Assembly (NCBI RefSeq): GCF_036231945.1
Contig: NZ_CP109599.1
Location: 1,612,001 to 1,676,000, forward strand
DNA: 64,000 nucleotides
Source: Streptomyces sp. NBC_01429
GTDB lineage: Bacteria; Actinomycetota; Actinomycetes; Streptomycetales; Streptomycetaceae
Reading direction: 5' to 3'
Of the stretch, positions 9,401 through 19,100 are shown piece by piece (positions within the stretch are counted from its first letter, which is position 1; each line of letters starts with the position of its first letter). Below the pieces are notes generated by a model. The model was not told the DNA's origin, did not search any database, and worked only from the letters and a program-made list of their open reading frames with translations. A program made the translations under genes and the position numbers.

Positions 9401-11476
9401 GACCTCCTCGGCACCGTCGCCCGGCGGCTCCTCACGTACTCCTACGGCGCCATTGATTCGCCCGCGCACGCCTCACGGAACGGGCTGCTATGCGAAGCGG
9501 CTACCCGAATTGTCACCCTGGCGCACCGGGCTGGAGCCGTCACCGGCGAGGAAGCAAACGCGGTCAGGCATCCACACGCCTGCGCTCCGATCGGGCAGGC
9601 TCCTGCGGAGGAGGACCTCGACGTGCTCTTCCCCTGGCGGGACCAGAACAAGTCGCTGTGGGGATCGCTCCGCTCGTCCCTTTCACCCCTGGGAGACTTT
9701 GCGGACTACCAGGTCAGGCCGGCCGTGCGTCACTTCAGTTTGCTGCCGCTGTCGACCGACTATCCCCGTCGGCCGGCGTGGCAGCGCGCCGACGATCCTG
9801 TCGTCGTCGACCCCGCCCGTATCCCGGCCTTCGCGCAAAGCCTTCCGAAGTCCGTCCGGCCCGCCTTGAGCACACTGGCTGCCATTGAACAACTCCTCAC
9901 CGGGAGGAAGGCAAGGGACGTCCTCGACCCGGACCAGTACGCGCTGCTGCGGGCCTGCCGAGTGCCCCCGCCCAACGACGAACGCCTCGCCGCTGCCCAC
10001 GTCGACGCCGAGTGGGCCGCACGCTGGATCCTCGCCCGCGTCGCCAACCTGGGCTGGACACCGAAACTGTTCGCCGAATTCGACAACATGCGTTCCCGCC
10101 ACTCTGGCTCCCGCCAGTCACACAAGGGCGAACGGATCGGCAAAAAGTACCAGTGGATGGCCCTCCACGAGCTCGTGGAACGCCTGGCAAACCACCGGCA
10201 CCCCCACCGGCAGACCGAGCACGACGCCGCCGAACACCCCGGAGCGGCACAACTGTCGCTGCTCGACATCGACCCCTCCCTTCCTCCGGCCCGACACCCC
10301 TTCTCCTACACCGACGACGACAACAGTCCAGACGAAGCCGACCACGCCACCTTCCCGACCGCAGACCCCACACACCCGCTGGCACCACCTGTCCCCGACC
10401 TGCCCGACGACGAGGGCGTCGACGAATGGATCAGCCGTCCGGACAACCTGCCCGACCTCGACGAACTGGGCATCCGCGCCGACAGCGACGGCAGGCAGTG
10501 GATCGTCCTTTACGAACAGGCCATGGACGACCACGACGGCCGAGGATGGAACGTCACCCGCGGCCAGGCAGAGCAGTGGCACCGCATCCACAGCTGGCTC
10601 GTGCCCGCCCCCCAACTCACCAGCCTGCTCTCATGGCTTAAGGGACGTTCGTTCACAAACCGGCTGATGCCCGAAGGGCCCGACCGCCACAGCCTTCTCC
10701 TGGCCGACTTCCCCACCGTCCCCAGTCCCTGGACCGATCCGGAACCCGACTCCTGGCATGTGAGTACCTTTCAGTACGACGAACCCGATCACGGTGAGAA
10801 CGACTCCCCTGCCCCAGGGGACGACGATCTCTCCTCTCCGGAGCCAGCCCCTGGACCACCGGCATCGGAGGAGAGCGCCGCCATCGCCATCTGGCGGGAG
10901 CGCAGGGAGAAGCACCGGGAAGAGCTGCTCCTGGAGCTCGCAGAGCAGTGGGCGGACGGTCCGACGGAAGATGACGAGGACCACTGGCTGGAGCGCACCC
11001 TCGCCGCACAGCCGCAGGGCCGCATGGTGTTCGCCACAGACCCCGATGGGGAACCCGTCACCGCTATTCCGACCGACCAGACCTACAACTGGAGTGGTCA
11101 GAGCCTGGACTGCTCCCTCGACGCATCCGTCTCCGTGACGCTGCCCAGTGACCCACTCCTGAGAGCCAGCAGGCTGCGGCGCGACCCGGACCGCCCCTTC
11201 TGGTACGACACCGACGGGCAACTGCAGGTGCAGTACCTGACATGGGACCGCCAGAGCGGCAGGGCCTTCAGTCTCCTCGCGTCCAAGGAGTGGCTCGAGC
11301 ACCACCTCGAGCGCAGCGGCCACTGCCTGGTCCAGGGCATGACCGGTGAACGGCAGCCTGTGACCGCCGAGCATCCACGTGTCTGGAGAGAGTTCAGCCA
11401 GAGCGCCGGCCGCACGGCACAAGGACAATGCAACCCTGGGACCATCGTCACCGAAGTCAAGAGAAGCATCCGATAG
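6401..11476 (+). CDS. Giant nuclease-STAND NTPase, Avs-like
   Basis: This 1,691-aa protein starts at a GTG at 6401; a second GTG at 6473 with an AGAGGA upstream is an alternative. An N-terminal domain (about 45-180) looks like a PD-(D/E)xK nuclease: D73, E77 and the Q92-V-K94 core strand. A STAND-type NTPase follows at about 400-700, with Walker A GEAGQGKT (410-417), Walker B LLIIDALND (481-489) and the sensor LLVSCRST (515-522). The remaining roughly 950 residues are a helical, repeat-like region with acidic, Pro-rich linkers, suitable as a sensor. This nuclease-STAND-sensor order is that of Avs-type antiphage proteins, which recognise phage proteins and then cut DNA. The link is by architecture only; I cannot name an Avs subtype. 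There is no partner gene on either side. Confidence 0.7.
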   Translation: MSAQPSTLGSDTRTVGRRDGQRTAVASNDSRAHNWHSIREWDGSQHRAFEELCFQLRTSAPPGWETIKTAAPDGGVEWYDQAPDGSAAHGYQVKFVHNIDDLIPQAKKSAKTVGENIANRKIVRLEFLTPFDLSDPTPVTPRGKARTGARERWNSNVARWKKDLPGLADVDIRYVGGGELLERLTRPGNEGRQWFFFERRALGSEWFREQVTLAERLAEARYTPEHHVTLPLAHVADACALPQEFLRQGVQRSRDLQAAVVTLLSEMTRWYDSYPAPASSPDHQALARWVHAWTPALREGAHTLVHDLSAASATSGFPAEQSSAVAEDMLERLDEFKDLADRFAEEERESDDAIPAAGRGANAPVTAVQSVQWLCERALARAFDACERLDGLLRSPAAQTAEKKTWLLLGEAGQGKTHLLVDAARRAVDEGRPALVMFGQELTGHNTLSEVAQKRGLGPLAERDFLQAMDAAGAASGCRFLLIIDALNDSDDAGNWKSELLALQVRLAGYQHIALLVSCRSTFKSIVVPDRFDVPASVHSGFAGLEMEGLESYLRDVAAVLPNTPLLASVFTNPLFVKLYADSLSKSLKRGGSGGHPRDRSAVFDAYVDHRAETICSRLGLDPLERPVHRAVDALASRMAAARRPVLPREEARALVDVYASAATAWPDTMLGQLLAQGLVSNERTYKADHATGIGFPYQAFGDDRVVRSVFAAHQDEIDALRERRPLAADSALQNWLGQAAPNYQEAASILLPEQTGTELIDLLALSPTSAEATAEPGSRADVRGYRLARSFLETLPLRSTRSVNERTIELLNETAARHGRNSDVLEAAVAFTAEPGHLLNADRLHRVLLRKPRPERDAWWGVETYSLLWEVTALHRLLRWAEQYPTPRHLHPASLTARLRLGDRSRRPVQTAGAGHEEGVRLAATTLVWTLTSSNRFLRDRATKALVQLLLGHRDVLVSLLDRFLHEDAEKIDDPYLFERLVWVTYGVLARHGEDASQHDLLGTVARRLLTYSYGAIDSPAHASRNGLLCEAATRIVTLAHRAGAVTGEEANAVRHPHACAPIGQAPAEEDLDVLFPWRDQNKSLWGSLRSSLSPLGDFADYQVRPAVRHFSLLPLSTDYPRRPAWQRADDPVVVDPARIPAFAQSLPKSVRPALSTLAAIEQLLTGRKARDVLDPDQYALLRACRVPPPNDERLAAAHVDAEWAARWILARVANLGWTPKLFAEFDNMRSRHSGSRQSHKGERIGKKYQWMALHELVERLANHRHPHRQTEHDAAEHPGAAQLSLLDIDPSLPPARHPFSYTDDDNSPDEADHATFPTADPTHPLAPPVPDLPDDEGVDEWISRPDNLPDLDELGIRADSDGRQWIVLYEQAMDDHDGRGWNVTRGQAEQWHRIHSWLVPAPQLTSLLSWLKGRSFTNRLMPEGPDRHSLLLADFPTVPSPWTDPEPDSWHVSTFQYDEPDHGENDSPAPGDDDLSSPEPAPGPPASEESAAIAIWRERREKHREELLLELAEQWADGPTEDDEDHWLERTLAAQPQGRMVFATDPDGEPVTAIPTDQTYNWSGQSLDCSLDASVSVTLPSDPLLRASRLRRDPDRPFWYDTDGQLQVQYLTWDRQSGRAFSLLASKEWLEHHLERSGHCLVQGMTGERQPVTAEHPRVWREFSQSAGRTAQGQCNPGTIVTEVKRSIR

Positions 11477-11911
11477 CAGGCCGTCGTCGGACTTGGCCCG
11501 GGCACGACCGCGGAGTACGGCCCGCGCGGCGACCTGTGCGTCAAGCGGGTCCGGCTTTCCCAGCAGACGGCGAGCCGTCTGGCTGAGCGGCTTTCCACAG
11601 CCGTAGAACGCACACGCGGGGGACCGCCGCTGTCATGGCAGGTGACCCCTTGTCTTCCCCATGAAGACCAGGGGCTATCGGCCTTCCCGGTCTCTGCTCT
11701 CGGACGGAGGCGGGCCGGGGCAGGATGGAGAGGTGTCGTCGTCCCCGCCGACCTTCGTGCCTGCTTCCGCTGACTGCCTTCTGAGCTTCACCTTGGGAAT
11801 AACCGTCTGAACGTGACACGCAGTCAGGCGGGTTCGTCACACCGCCTCCCCCCGACTGCGCCGACGGTCTATTCTCACTGTGGCACAGGCACGTCGGGGG
11901 TCGGGGGGCGC
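11477..11911. other. intergenic region, no gene seen
   Basis: These 435 bp lie between the giant NTPase gene and the four-gene operon. The operon frame is open back to 11813, but the residues before Met at 11912 do not look like protein. The segment presumably holds the operon promoter; a TATTCT at about 11869 could be a -10 box. I see no clear terminator. Confidence 0.4.
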
Positions 11912-13114
11912 ATGAGGTTCGTCTTTGTCCATGGGACCGGTGTCCGCCGGGAACGGTTCGAGGAACTGTTCGCGCTGGTCGAGGCCGGGCTGCTGAAGGA
12001 ATTCCCGAAGGCCGAGGTCGAACGCTGCTACTGGGGAGCGGAGTTCGGTGCGGAACTCAGCGCGGGTGGCGCGTCGGTTCCCGGCATGAGGCCCGCGCCA
12101 GGGCCGGAGGAGGATCCCGAGACCGCAGAGTGGCTGCTGCTCCTCGCCGATCCGCTGTGCGAGCTGAGGGTTCTGGCCGAACTCGGCACCGAGGCCGAAG
12201 ACGACGGATTCGCGCTGCTGGGAACGCAGTCGCCCGGCGAGAACGTGGGCGATGCCCTGCGCGCCCTGCCCGCCGTCCTGGCACCGGACGACGAACTCGC
12301 CGTACTACTGCGGGAGACCGGTCTGGCCGGCGGCTACCGGAACGCCCTGTGGACGGTGGAGCGCTCCGACGAGTTCCACGCCGCGTGCCTCGTCGCCGAG
12401 GACGACGCGACCGCCGCCGAACTCAGGGTCCACGCGGGCCGGGCTCTGGTGGCCGTGATGCTCGCCGAGGCCCGCGACACCGCCCTGTGCACCGACGCGG
12501 AACGGGACCGGCTCGTCGACCTTCTGAGCGAGCGGCTAGGCGGGACTGCCCGGGGCGTGGTGACGCGCACGGCGGGCGTCCTGTCCCGATTGGCACAGCG
12601 CGTGGCCACCCAGTCCTTTCTGGACCGTAAGCGGGGTGAGGTCACCTCCGAGAAGGCATCCGAGATCGGTGACATCCTGCGCTACCAGGCACGCGGTGAG
12701 CATCTGCGCGCCCATCTGGAGCGGGTGATCGGCGACAGCCCGGAGCCTCCGGTCGTCATCGGCCACAGCCTCGGCGGCATCGCCCTCGTGGACACCCTCG
12801 CTCTGGCTGCCCGACGCCAACCTCCCTTGTCTGTGCGCCTGTTGGTGACGGTCGGCTCCCAGGCACCCTTCCTGCACGAACTCGGTGCCCTGGCCGGACT
12901 GGAGCCTGGTGACCGGCTGCCCTCCGACTTCCCTCAGTGGCTCAACATCTACGACCGTCGGGATGTCCTCTCCTACCTCGCCGAACCGGTCTTCCCGGGC
13001 GACGGCCGGGTTGTCGACCATGAGGTGCGCAGCGGAATGCCGTTCCCCGTCTCGCACAGCGCCTACTGGAAGCTCCCTCCGGTCTTCGAGCGGATCGCCG
13101 AGGCACTGCGGTGA
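11912..13114 (+). CDS. alpha/beta-hydrolase (lipase-like), first gene of the VMAP operon
   Basis: This is a 400-aa protein beginning MRFVFVHGTGVRRERFEEL. That start is the usual first strand and oxyanion-loop HG of a lipase-type alpha/beta hydrolase. The nucleophile elbow GHSLGG (284-289) has Ser286, and a candidate His is in the C-terminal SHSAYW. No signal peptide is visible, so it acts in the cytosol. I chose the ATG at 11912 because a GGGGGG run precedes it and the hydrolase fold starts there. Its stop overlaps the GTG of the caspase gene (GTGA), so the two are translationally coupled. It may be an effector attacking lipids, or a partner activated by the caspase; both are inference. Confidence 0.75.
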   Translation: MRFVFVHGTGVRRERFEELFALVEAGLLKEFPKAEVERCYWGAEFGAELSAGGASVPGMRPAPGPEEDPETAEWLLLLADPLCELRVLAELGTEAEDDGFALLGTQSPGENVGDALRALPAVLAPDDELAVLLRETGLAGGYRNALWTVERSDEFHAACLVAEDDATAAELRVHAGRALVAVMLAEARDTALCTDAERDRLVDLLSERLGGTARGVVTRTAGVLSRLAQRVATQSFLDRKRGEVTSEKASEIGDILRYQARGEHLRAHLERVIGDSPEPPVVIGHSLGGIALVDTLALAARRQPPLSVRLLVTVGSQAPFLHELGALAGLEPGDRLPSDFPQWLNIYDRRDVLSYLAEPVFPGDGRVVDHEVRSGMPFPVSHSAYWKLPPVFERIAEALR

Positions 13115-15030
13115 CGGACGGCTCCCCAGCCGCCGAGCCGCAGATCACACCGGAACGGACCTTCGCGCTCGTGGTGGGTGTCGAGTCCTACGAGATCGAC
13201 ACCCGGCTGAACCTCTCCGGCCCGGCCGGCGACGCCGTCCGCTTCGCCGACTGGCTCACCGGCACCGCTGGTGTACCGAAGAGCAACGTACGTCTGCTGT
13301 TGTCGCCCCTGGCCGGCACCTGGGTCGAGGGGGAGGCCAAACCCGCGACCCAGAAGAACGTCGAGGAAGCGCTCTTCACGGACCTCGCCCAGTGCGACGG
13401 TGACCTGCTGTGGATCTACTGGGCCGGACACGGCTTCCTGGACCGTCGCCACGATCTGCTGCTGCCGTACGCCGACGCCACGGCCGGTCTCTTCGCTCAC
13501 CTCAATCTCAGCTCGGCTCTGCGCCGGTGGAAGTCCGACGAGATCGCTGGTGGCCGCTTCCGCCGTACCGTCACCGTGGGCGATTCCTGTCGGCTGGACA
13601 TCGCACGACTTAAAGGGAAGTTCCCCCAGGTGAACTACCCGGTGGGCGCCCCCACCAGGCGCATGCAGTTCACGCTCTACGCGTCCCGGCCCGGTGAGAC
13701 TGCGAAGAACACCGTCCAGGCGGGCCAGTTCACGGATACCCTTCTCAGACGTCTGGAGGGCCGAACGCTCGAACAGGCGACACTCGGCCTACCCGACATC
13801 GCCCGGGACGTGCAGGCCGACTTCACCGTGATGCGAGCGAACGGCACGGCCTGGCAGCATCCGCAGTTCGACATCGCCCTGGGCTGGGACGGTTCTTCTC
13901 TCCACGGGGACACCTGGGCGGACGGTGGTACGACGAGCAGGCCGACTGGTGGTCTCGTCCTCGACCAGGTCGCCTGGACGGAGCTGGGGCAACTGATTTC
14001 CGAGAGCACGGAGTTGCCCCGTGACACCTATGCGGCGTACCGCTGGGCCTTCGAGGTGACGGGCTGCGTTCCGCCGATGGACCACAAGTTGCCGTCGTCG
14101 GACTTGGTGGAGATCGTGCGTGATCTGGACGACCGGCAGGGCACCAGCCGTGCCGTTCCGCTCGCTCTGCCGTTCGTCAAGCACCTGGCATCCCGTGCCG
14201 CGCCCTCTCCCTGGGTCGTGGCGGCGAACGGATGGGTGGAGCGTACGCGTGAACGCCTCAGCGCGGACCCCGTCCCGGTGCCGCCCTCTCGTCCGGTCGA
14301 GTCCCCCGCGCTGCACGTGCGGTTGACCGAGGACGACGAGGACTCCTACCGACTGCAACTCTGGTCGTTCCAGGAGCGCTGGGACTACGTGGGCGACTTT
14401 CCGGACCCCATGGACCTGGAAGGCGTGCGGAAGGCGCTCACCCTTCACCTCCTGACGGAACCGGCGAAGCCGGCGCGGATCGAGTTCCACGTTCCGTTCG
14501 ACCTGTTGGAGGTGCCGTTCGAGACCTGGACGGTGTCGCGCCCCGCGCGCAGAGGCCGCGGTGAGCGGGCCGTCCAGCTCGGCTGCCGCTACGAGGTAGT
14601 GCTGCGCTGCCCCGAGGAACGCGAGGATCTCGAACTCTGGCTGGCCAAGTGGCAGTGGTACGAGACACATGGCGGCCTGCATCCGGACGCCGTGCGGGAC
14701 ATCGCGGACTGCGATGTGTCCGGCGACCTGGCCGACAAGCTACAACTGAACGCGTCACCGGTCTGCGTGCTGGCCGAGGTGACCGAGGATCTGGTCATGG
14801 ACGTCTTGGAAGCCGTGGTGGACGGCGGGATACCGATCGCCGTTTGGCGTCGCCCCTCCCCGGCAGCCGGCGCGGCCATACGTACAGCGCTCGACGCCGA
14901 CCCTCCGCACGCACTCGACGTGGCATCGCTGCCCACCGGACTCAGGCGAGCCCGGGTGGACCAGCACCCGCTCGCGCTGCTCTACGACAACCCCGATCGG
15001 GTGCCCTTGAGGCGGTCGCTGTCCTCGTGA
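13111..15030 (+). CDS. caspase - VMAP-C protein (639 aa)
   Basis: The N-terminal 240 residues form a caspase/C14-type peptidase. The first strand is VVGVESYE, the catalytic His is H107 in YWAGHGF, and the catalytic Cys is C160 in VGDSCR, so the dyad is intact. A helical middle region (about 285-380) has the look of an effector-associated or VMAP-M domain. The C-terminal 250 residues match the VMAP-C type, with IEFHVPFDLLEVPFETW followed by a YEVVLRCPEER strand. VMAP proteins are known partners of MoxR ATPases and vWA proteins in bacterial conflict systems. The GTG start overlaps the preceding stop. The caspase is probably the effector protease, held inactive until the MoxR/vWA arms sense a trigger. 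Confidence 0.8.
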   Translation: MTDGSPAAEPQITPERTFALVVGVESYEIDTRLNLSGPAGDAVRFADWLTGTAGVPKSNVRLLLSPLAGTWVEGEAKPATQKNVEEALFTDLAQCDGDLLWIYWAGHGFLDRRHDLLLPYADATAGLFAHLNLSSALRRWKSDEIAGGRFRRTVTVGDSCRLDIARLKGKFPQVNYPVGAPTRRMQFTLYASRPGETAKNTVQAGQFTDTLLRRLEGRTLEQATLGLPDIARDVQADFTVMRANGTAWQHPQFDIALGWDGSSLHGDTWADGGTTSRPTGGLVLDQVAWTELGQLISESTELPRDTYAAYRWAFEVTGCVPPMDHKLPSSDLVEIVRDLDDRQGTSRAVPLALPFVKHLASRAAPSPWVVAANGWVERTRERLSADPVPVPPSRPVESPALHVRLTEDDEDSYRLQLWSFQERWDYVGDFPDPMDLEGVRKALTLHLLTEPAKPARIEFHVPFDLLEVPFETWTVSRPARRGRGERAVQLGCRYEVVLRCPEEREDLELWLAKWQWYETHGGLHPDAVRDIADCDVSGDLADKLQLNASPVCVLAEVTEDLVMDVLEAVVDGGIPIAVWRRPSPAAGAAIRTALDADPPHALDVASLPTGLRRARVDQHPLALLYDNPDRVPLRRSLSS

Positions 15031-15055
15031 ACCGTCGTCTAGGAGAGGAAGTCCG

Positions 15056-16123
15056 ATGAACACTGTCAAGGACTGGTGGATCTACCGGGGCACTGGCTCG
15101 GTCGCGGAGAAGCGCGCCCGGCTCGACGAGAACCGGCCGCCGTGGCGGAAGTTCAAGGGTGCCCCCGACCCGGAGTACGCCCCGCCCGGCACCGCCGGAC
15201 CGGCCTGGACCGACACCTGGGTACGCGGCGACGGATACGTACCGGACGACGCGGAGATTGACGCCGTGAACACGGCCCTGTACCTGCGCCGCCCGCTCCT
15301 CGTCACCGGCAAGCCCGGAGTCGGCAAGTCGACGCTGGCGCACAGCATCGCGGCCGATCTGAAACTCGGACCGGTCCTGCACTGGCCGGTGACCAGCCGC
15401 AGTTCCCTGCGGGACGCGCTCTACCAGTACGACGCGATCGGGCGTCTGCACGATGCGAACCTGCGCCATCTGAAGGCCGGCCGAGGCGCGCCGCCCCGGC
15501 GGCAGCCGGGCGGGCGCCCCTCCTCGGGCAGCGCCATCGCGTCGTACCTGCGTCTCGGCCCGCTCGGCACGGCGCTGCTGCCACAGGAGCGCCCCCGGGT
15601 GTTGCTTGTCGACGAGATCGACAAGAGCGACATCGACCTGCCCAGCGACCTGCTCACCGTGTTCGAGGAGGGTTCCTTCGAGATCCCGGAACTGGCACGG
15701 ATCGCCGCCCGCCAGCCACGGGTCAGGGTGGGCACGCAGGATGATCCCGAGCTACGTGCCGGGATCGACCGCGGGCGCGTCCAGTGCAGCGCGTTCCCCG
15801 TCGTCGTGCTGACCAGCAACGGCGAGCGCGACTTCCCGCCGCCCTTCCTGCGCCGCTGCATCCGCCTCCACGTCGAGCCGCCGCACGAGAAGAAGCTGAA
15901 GCAGATCGTCCGGCAGCGGCTGAGGCTCGACGACACGACCCGGGAAGACCGCTACCAGGACCTCATCACCGACTTCATCGAGCGCCGTACGGAGGGCGAC
16001 CTGGCGACGGACCAGCTGCTCAACGCCGTCCAGCTGCGGCTGAGCGGCGCGTGGTCGGGCGCGGGCGAGCGCAAGGACTTCCTGGACGCCGTACTGCAAC
16101 GGCTGACGGGCCCGTTGGCGTGA
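15056..16123 (+). CDS. MoxR-type AAA+ ATPase
   Basis: This is a 355-aa AAA+ ATPase with Walker A GKPGVGKS (85-92), Walker B LLVDEID (183-189), a sensor-1 [16 protein letters not shown], and an Arg-rich LRRCIRL. The N-terminal 50 residues precede the ATPase core, as usual in Streptomyces MoxR proteins next to SAV_2336 genes. A strong site AGGAGAGGAAG precedes the ATG at 15056. The gene lies 25 bp after the caspase gene and overlaps the next gene by 4 bp. MoxR ATPases remodel vWA-domain partners, so it likely works on the following protein and couples ATP use to release of the caspase. Confidence 0.88.
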   Translation: MNTVKDWWIYRGTGSVAEKRARLDENRPPWRKFKGAPDPEYAPPGTAGPAWTDTWVRGDGYVPDDAEIDAVNTALYLRRPLLVTGKPGVGKSTLAHSIAADLKLGPVLHWPVTSRSSLRDALYQYDAIGRLHDANLRHLKAGRGAPPRRQPGGRPSSGSAIASYLRLGPLGTALLPQERPRVLLVDEIDKSDIDLPSDLLTVFEEGSFEIPELARIAARQPRVRVGTQDDPELRAGIDRGRVQCSAFPVVVLTSNGERDFPPPFLRRCIRLHVEPPHEKKLKQIVRQRLRLDDTTREDRYQDLITDFIERRTEGDLATDQLLNAVQLRLSGAWSGAGERKDFLDAVLQRLTGPLA

Positions 16124-19100
16124 TCGAGCGGCTGCTGCGGGCACTGGAGGAGTCCGGCGCGAACGCCGGACCCGAGGAGCTGGCGGACATCCTCTGGCTG
16201 GCGGCGCGCGTCGGTGGCGCCACGGGTCCGGACGCGGGGTCCGCTCAGGACGTCCTCGACGAGTCCGAGGCCACGCCGCTGACCGAGTACCCGGCCGAGG
16301 GCCCCGAGGAAGCAGACCGGGCGCCGGAGGAGGAGTTCTACACCGCGGGCGACGTCACGGACGCGCCCGGCCCGGCGCGGCAAGGCGTCGAACTGGTCCG
16401 CGTCCGCCGAGCTTCGTCCGTCCGGGATGCGCTGGCGGTGATGCGGGCGCTGCGCCCCCTGGGCCGTTCGAAGGACACCTCGGGCGGGAACCCGGCCGAT
16501 TGCGAACTCGACGAGGAGCTGACGGTCCGCAGGACCATCGAGCAGCGCCTTCCGACTCCGGTGCTGCGGCCGCGCAGGGGACGCTGGCTGGACCTGGCCC
16601 TCGTGGTGGACGCCCACCACTCGATGCTGCTCTGGCACGGCCTGGTCGGCGAACTGCGGCGGGTGTTCGTGCAGACGGGCATCTTCCGCGACGTACGCAC
16701 CTGGCACCTGCTCGGCACCGACCCGGACGCCGCCGAGCCGCTGTCCGTGGCCCGTACACCTGACGGTGAGCGGCGCAGCGTACAAGAGGTGTCCGACCCG
16801 TCGGGGCACCGTCTGGTCATCGTCGTCACGGACACAGTGGCGAGCGGCTGGGCCGAGGCGGACGTCGCGCGCATGCTGCGGCAGTGGGCCTCCCACGGCC
16901 CGGTGGCGCTCCTCAACATCCTGCCGCGCCGGCTCTGGGACCGTGGCGCGGTGCGTCCGCGGTCCCTGCCGTTGCGTTCGGTGAGTCCGGCCTCGCCCAA
17001 CACGTCGTGGCGGGTGGGCGCGCCGGCACGGAGCCGCCGCAGGAGCGTACGGCTGCGGCCCACCCCTCAGGTCCTCGCGATCCCGGTGGTGGAGGCCGAA
17101 CCGGCGTCCGTGCTGCTCCTGGCGAAGCTGGTGGCGGGCAGCGGCCAGTGGACGCGGGTGCCGTGCCTGGCGCTCCCCCGCACGCCGTCGTCGCCAGCGC
17201 CGCTGCGGGCCGAGCCCCTGGCTCCCGCCCGGGAGGAGGTCACCGACGTACTGCGCCGCTTCAGGGCAGGTGCGTCCCCCCTTGCCCAACGACTGGCCGG
17301 ATATCTGTCCGCCGTGCCCTTAAGCCTCCCGGTCATGAACCTCGTCCGCCAGACGATGCTCCCCGAGGCGGAGCACGGCCACCTGGCGGAGGTCGCTCTC
17401 GGTGGCCTCTTCGCCCCCTGGGGCCAGGAGGCAGCGGCCGGCCCCGACCGCATCCCCTTCGACTTCCGCCCCGGGGTCCGGGAAGCACTACTGGGCGGCC
17501 AGCGCCGGGACGCCATCACCTCCGTGCAGCAACTGGTGCGGCGCGAGATGGGCACGGGGATCAGCGAGTACGGCGCGGCCAGTGGCGGCGACTTCCTCGC
17601 CGGGCGCAGGGGTGGAGACAGCACCGGTGAACGGGGACTCGTACCGGAGGCGATGCCGTTCGCGGCGCGGGAGGGTGCGGGAAGCTGGGTCTCGGATCCC
17701 CTGCCAGGGCTCCAGCCTATACCCGAACTCGTCGACCGCTACGTGGACGAACAGTTGCAACAAGTACTGGCTCGGGCGCAGCGGGGGCTCAGCTCGTTCA
17801 CGGTGCTGCTGGGCGATGCGGGGTCGGGGAAGACGACGGCCATCGCCCGCGCGGTGACCGCCCTGCCGGACGACTGGACACTGTGGACCCCGCAGTCACC
17901 GGACGAACTGGTCGGTGCGAGAGAACGGCTGCACCCTCGGACGGCTGTGGTCGTGCCCGACCTCCGCTCCTTCCTGCTGGCCTCCGACCGTCGGTCGCCC
18001 TCGACAACCAGCGAGCTCATCAATCTGATGTCCGCGCTGAGCCCCGTGCTGGTGCTGAGCGAACTCAGACCCGAGGACTTCCATGCGTTGCGAACGGACC
18101 ACTCGGAGGAAGCCGAGTCCTTTCGATTTGCCCTAGGCCGGCTCGATTTGATACGGGTGTATTCGCTGACCGCGGAGTCGGAAACCCTCGCGCGCGTCCA
18201 CAACGCTCCGTCCTTCGCCAAAACACTGCTCCTGGCGGCGCTGGACATCCGGCGCCTGGGACACACGGCCGCGATGTCGCGCCAACTGCTGGAGGCGGCG
18301 GCACTGATTTATCGGTCCTCCGGCTCCAGCTGGGACACCGCTCCGCACAACTGGCTTTCGGCAGCGCTGGGATACGCCTGCGCAGCGGTGCCCGAAGGCC
18401 GGTCGGTGATGGCCACGGCGTCGCGCGGAGGGGATGACTACGTGCTCGACGACTTCGTGGAGTGGGCCGACCGACGGGACCGCCCGGACTTCTCCCCACC
18501 CGACGAACTCTGGCCGGTACTGGCCCGATTCGCCCACACGAACTCACTTGACGTCCTGACCCAGACCGCTCGGGAGCGAGGTCTGCGCGAGGTGTCCCGG
18601 CTCCTCCGGAACGCAGCGGCATTCCACGACGACACGCGCTCCCCCCAAATCCGTAGCCTGGCCCGAGCCGCCGACGAACGGCTGGTGAGGATCAGCCTGA
18701 ACCGTGAGGAGCTGGGCTCGGGAATCCTTCTTGCAGGCGGGCAGGTAGTAATGCCGGCCGCTCTGTTCCCAGCGGGTACTCTCGCCCCCCTCCTACGCCT
18801 CGAAGGGCGCCCCTGGGAGGACCCGCGCACGTGGCATGCCCAACTGACGGCTGCGACGGCGCATTCGCCGCTGGCCGTGCTGACGAACGTGGGACCCGGG
18901 CGCCCCCCGCAGGAGCCACCCCTGCCCTCCGCTCCCTCACCGACACGGGGGGACTGGGTCCTGGTCGTGGGATTCACGCGGGACCGCACTCCTGGATCCA
19001 CGCCTCCGGCTCTGGCCCGCTACCGGGTCGCATCCGTACGGGGCGACAACTTCGTACTGGAGTCGGCGGCGGCCGACCCCGTGCCCATGTCCGGGGCAAC

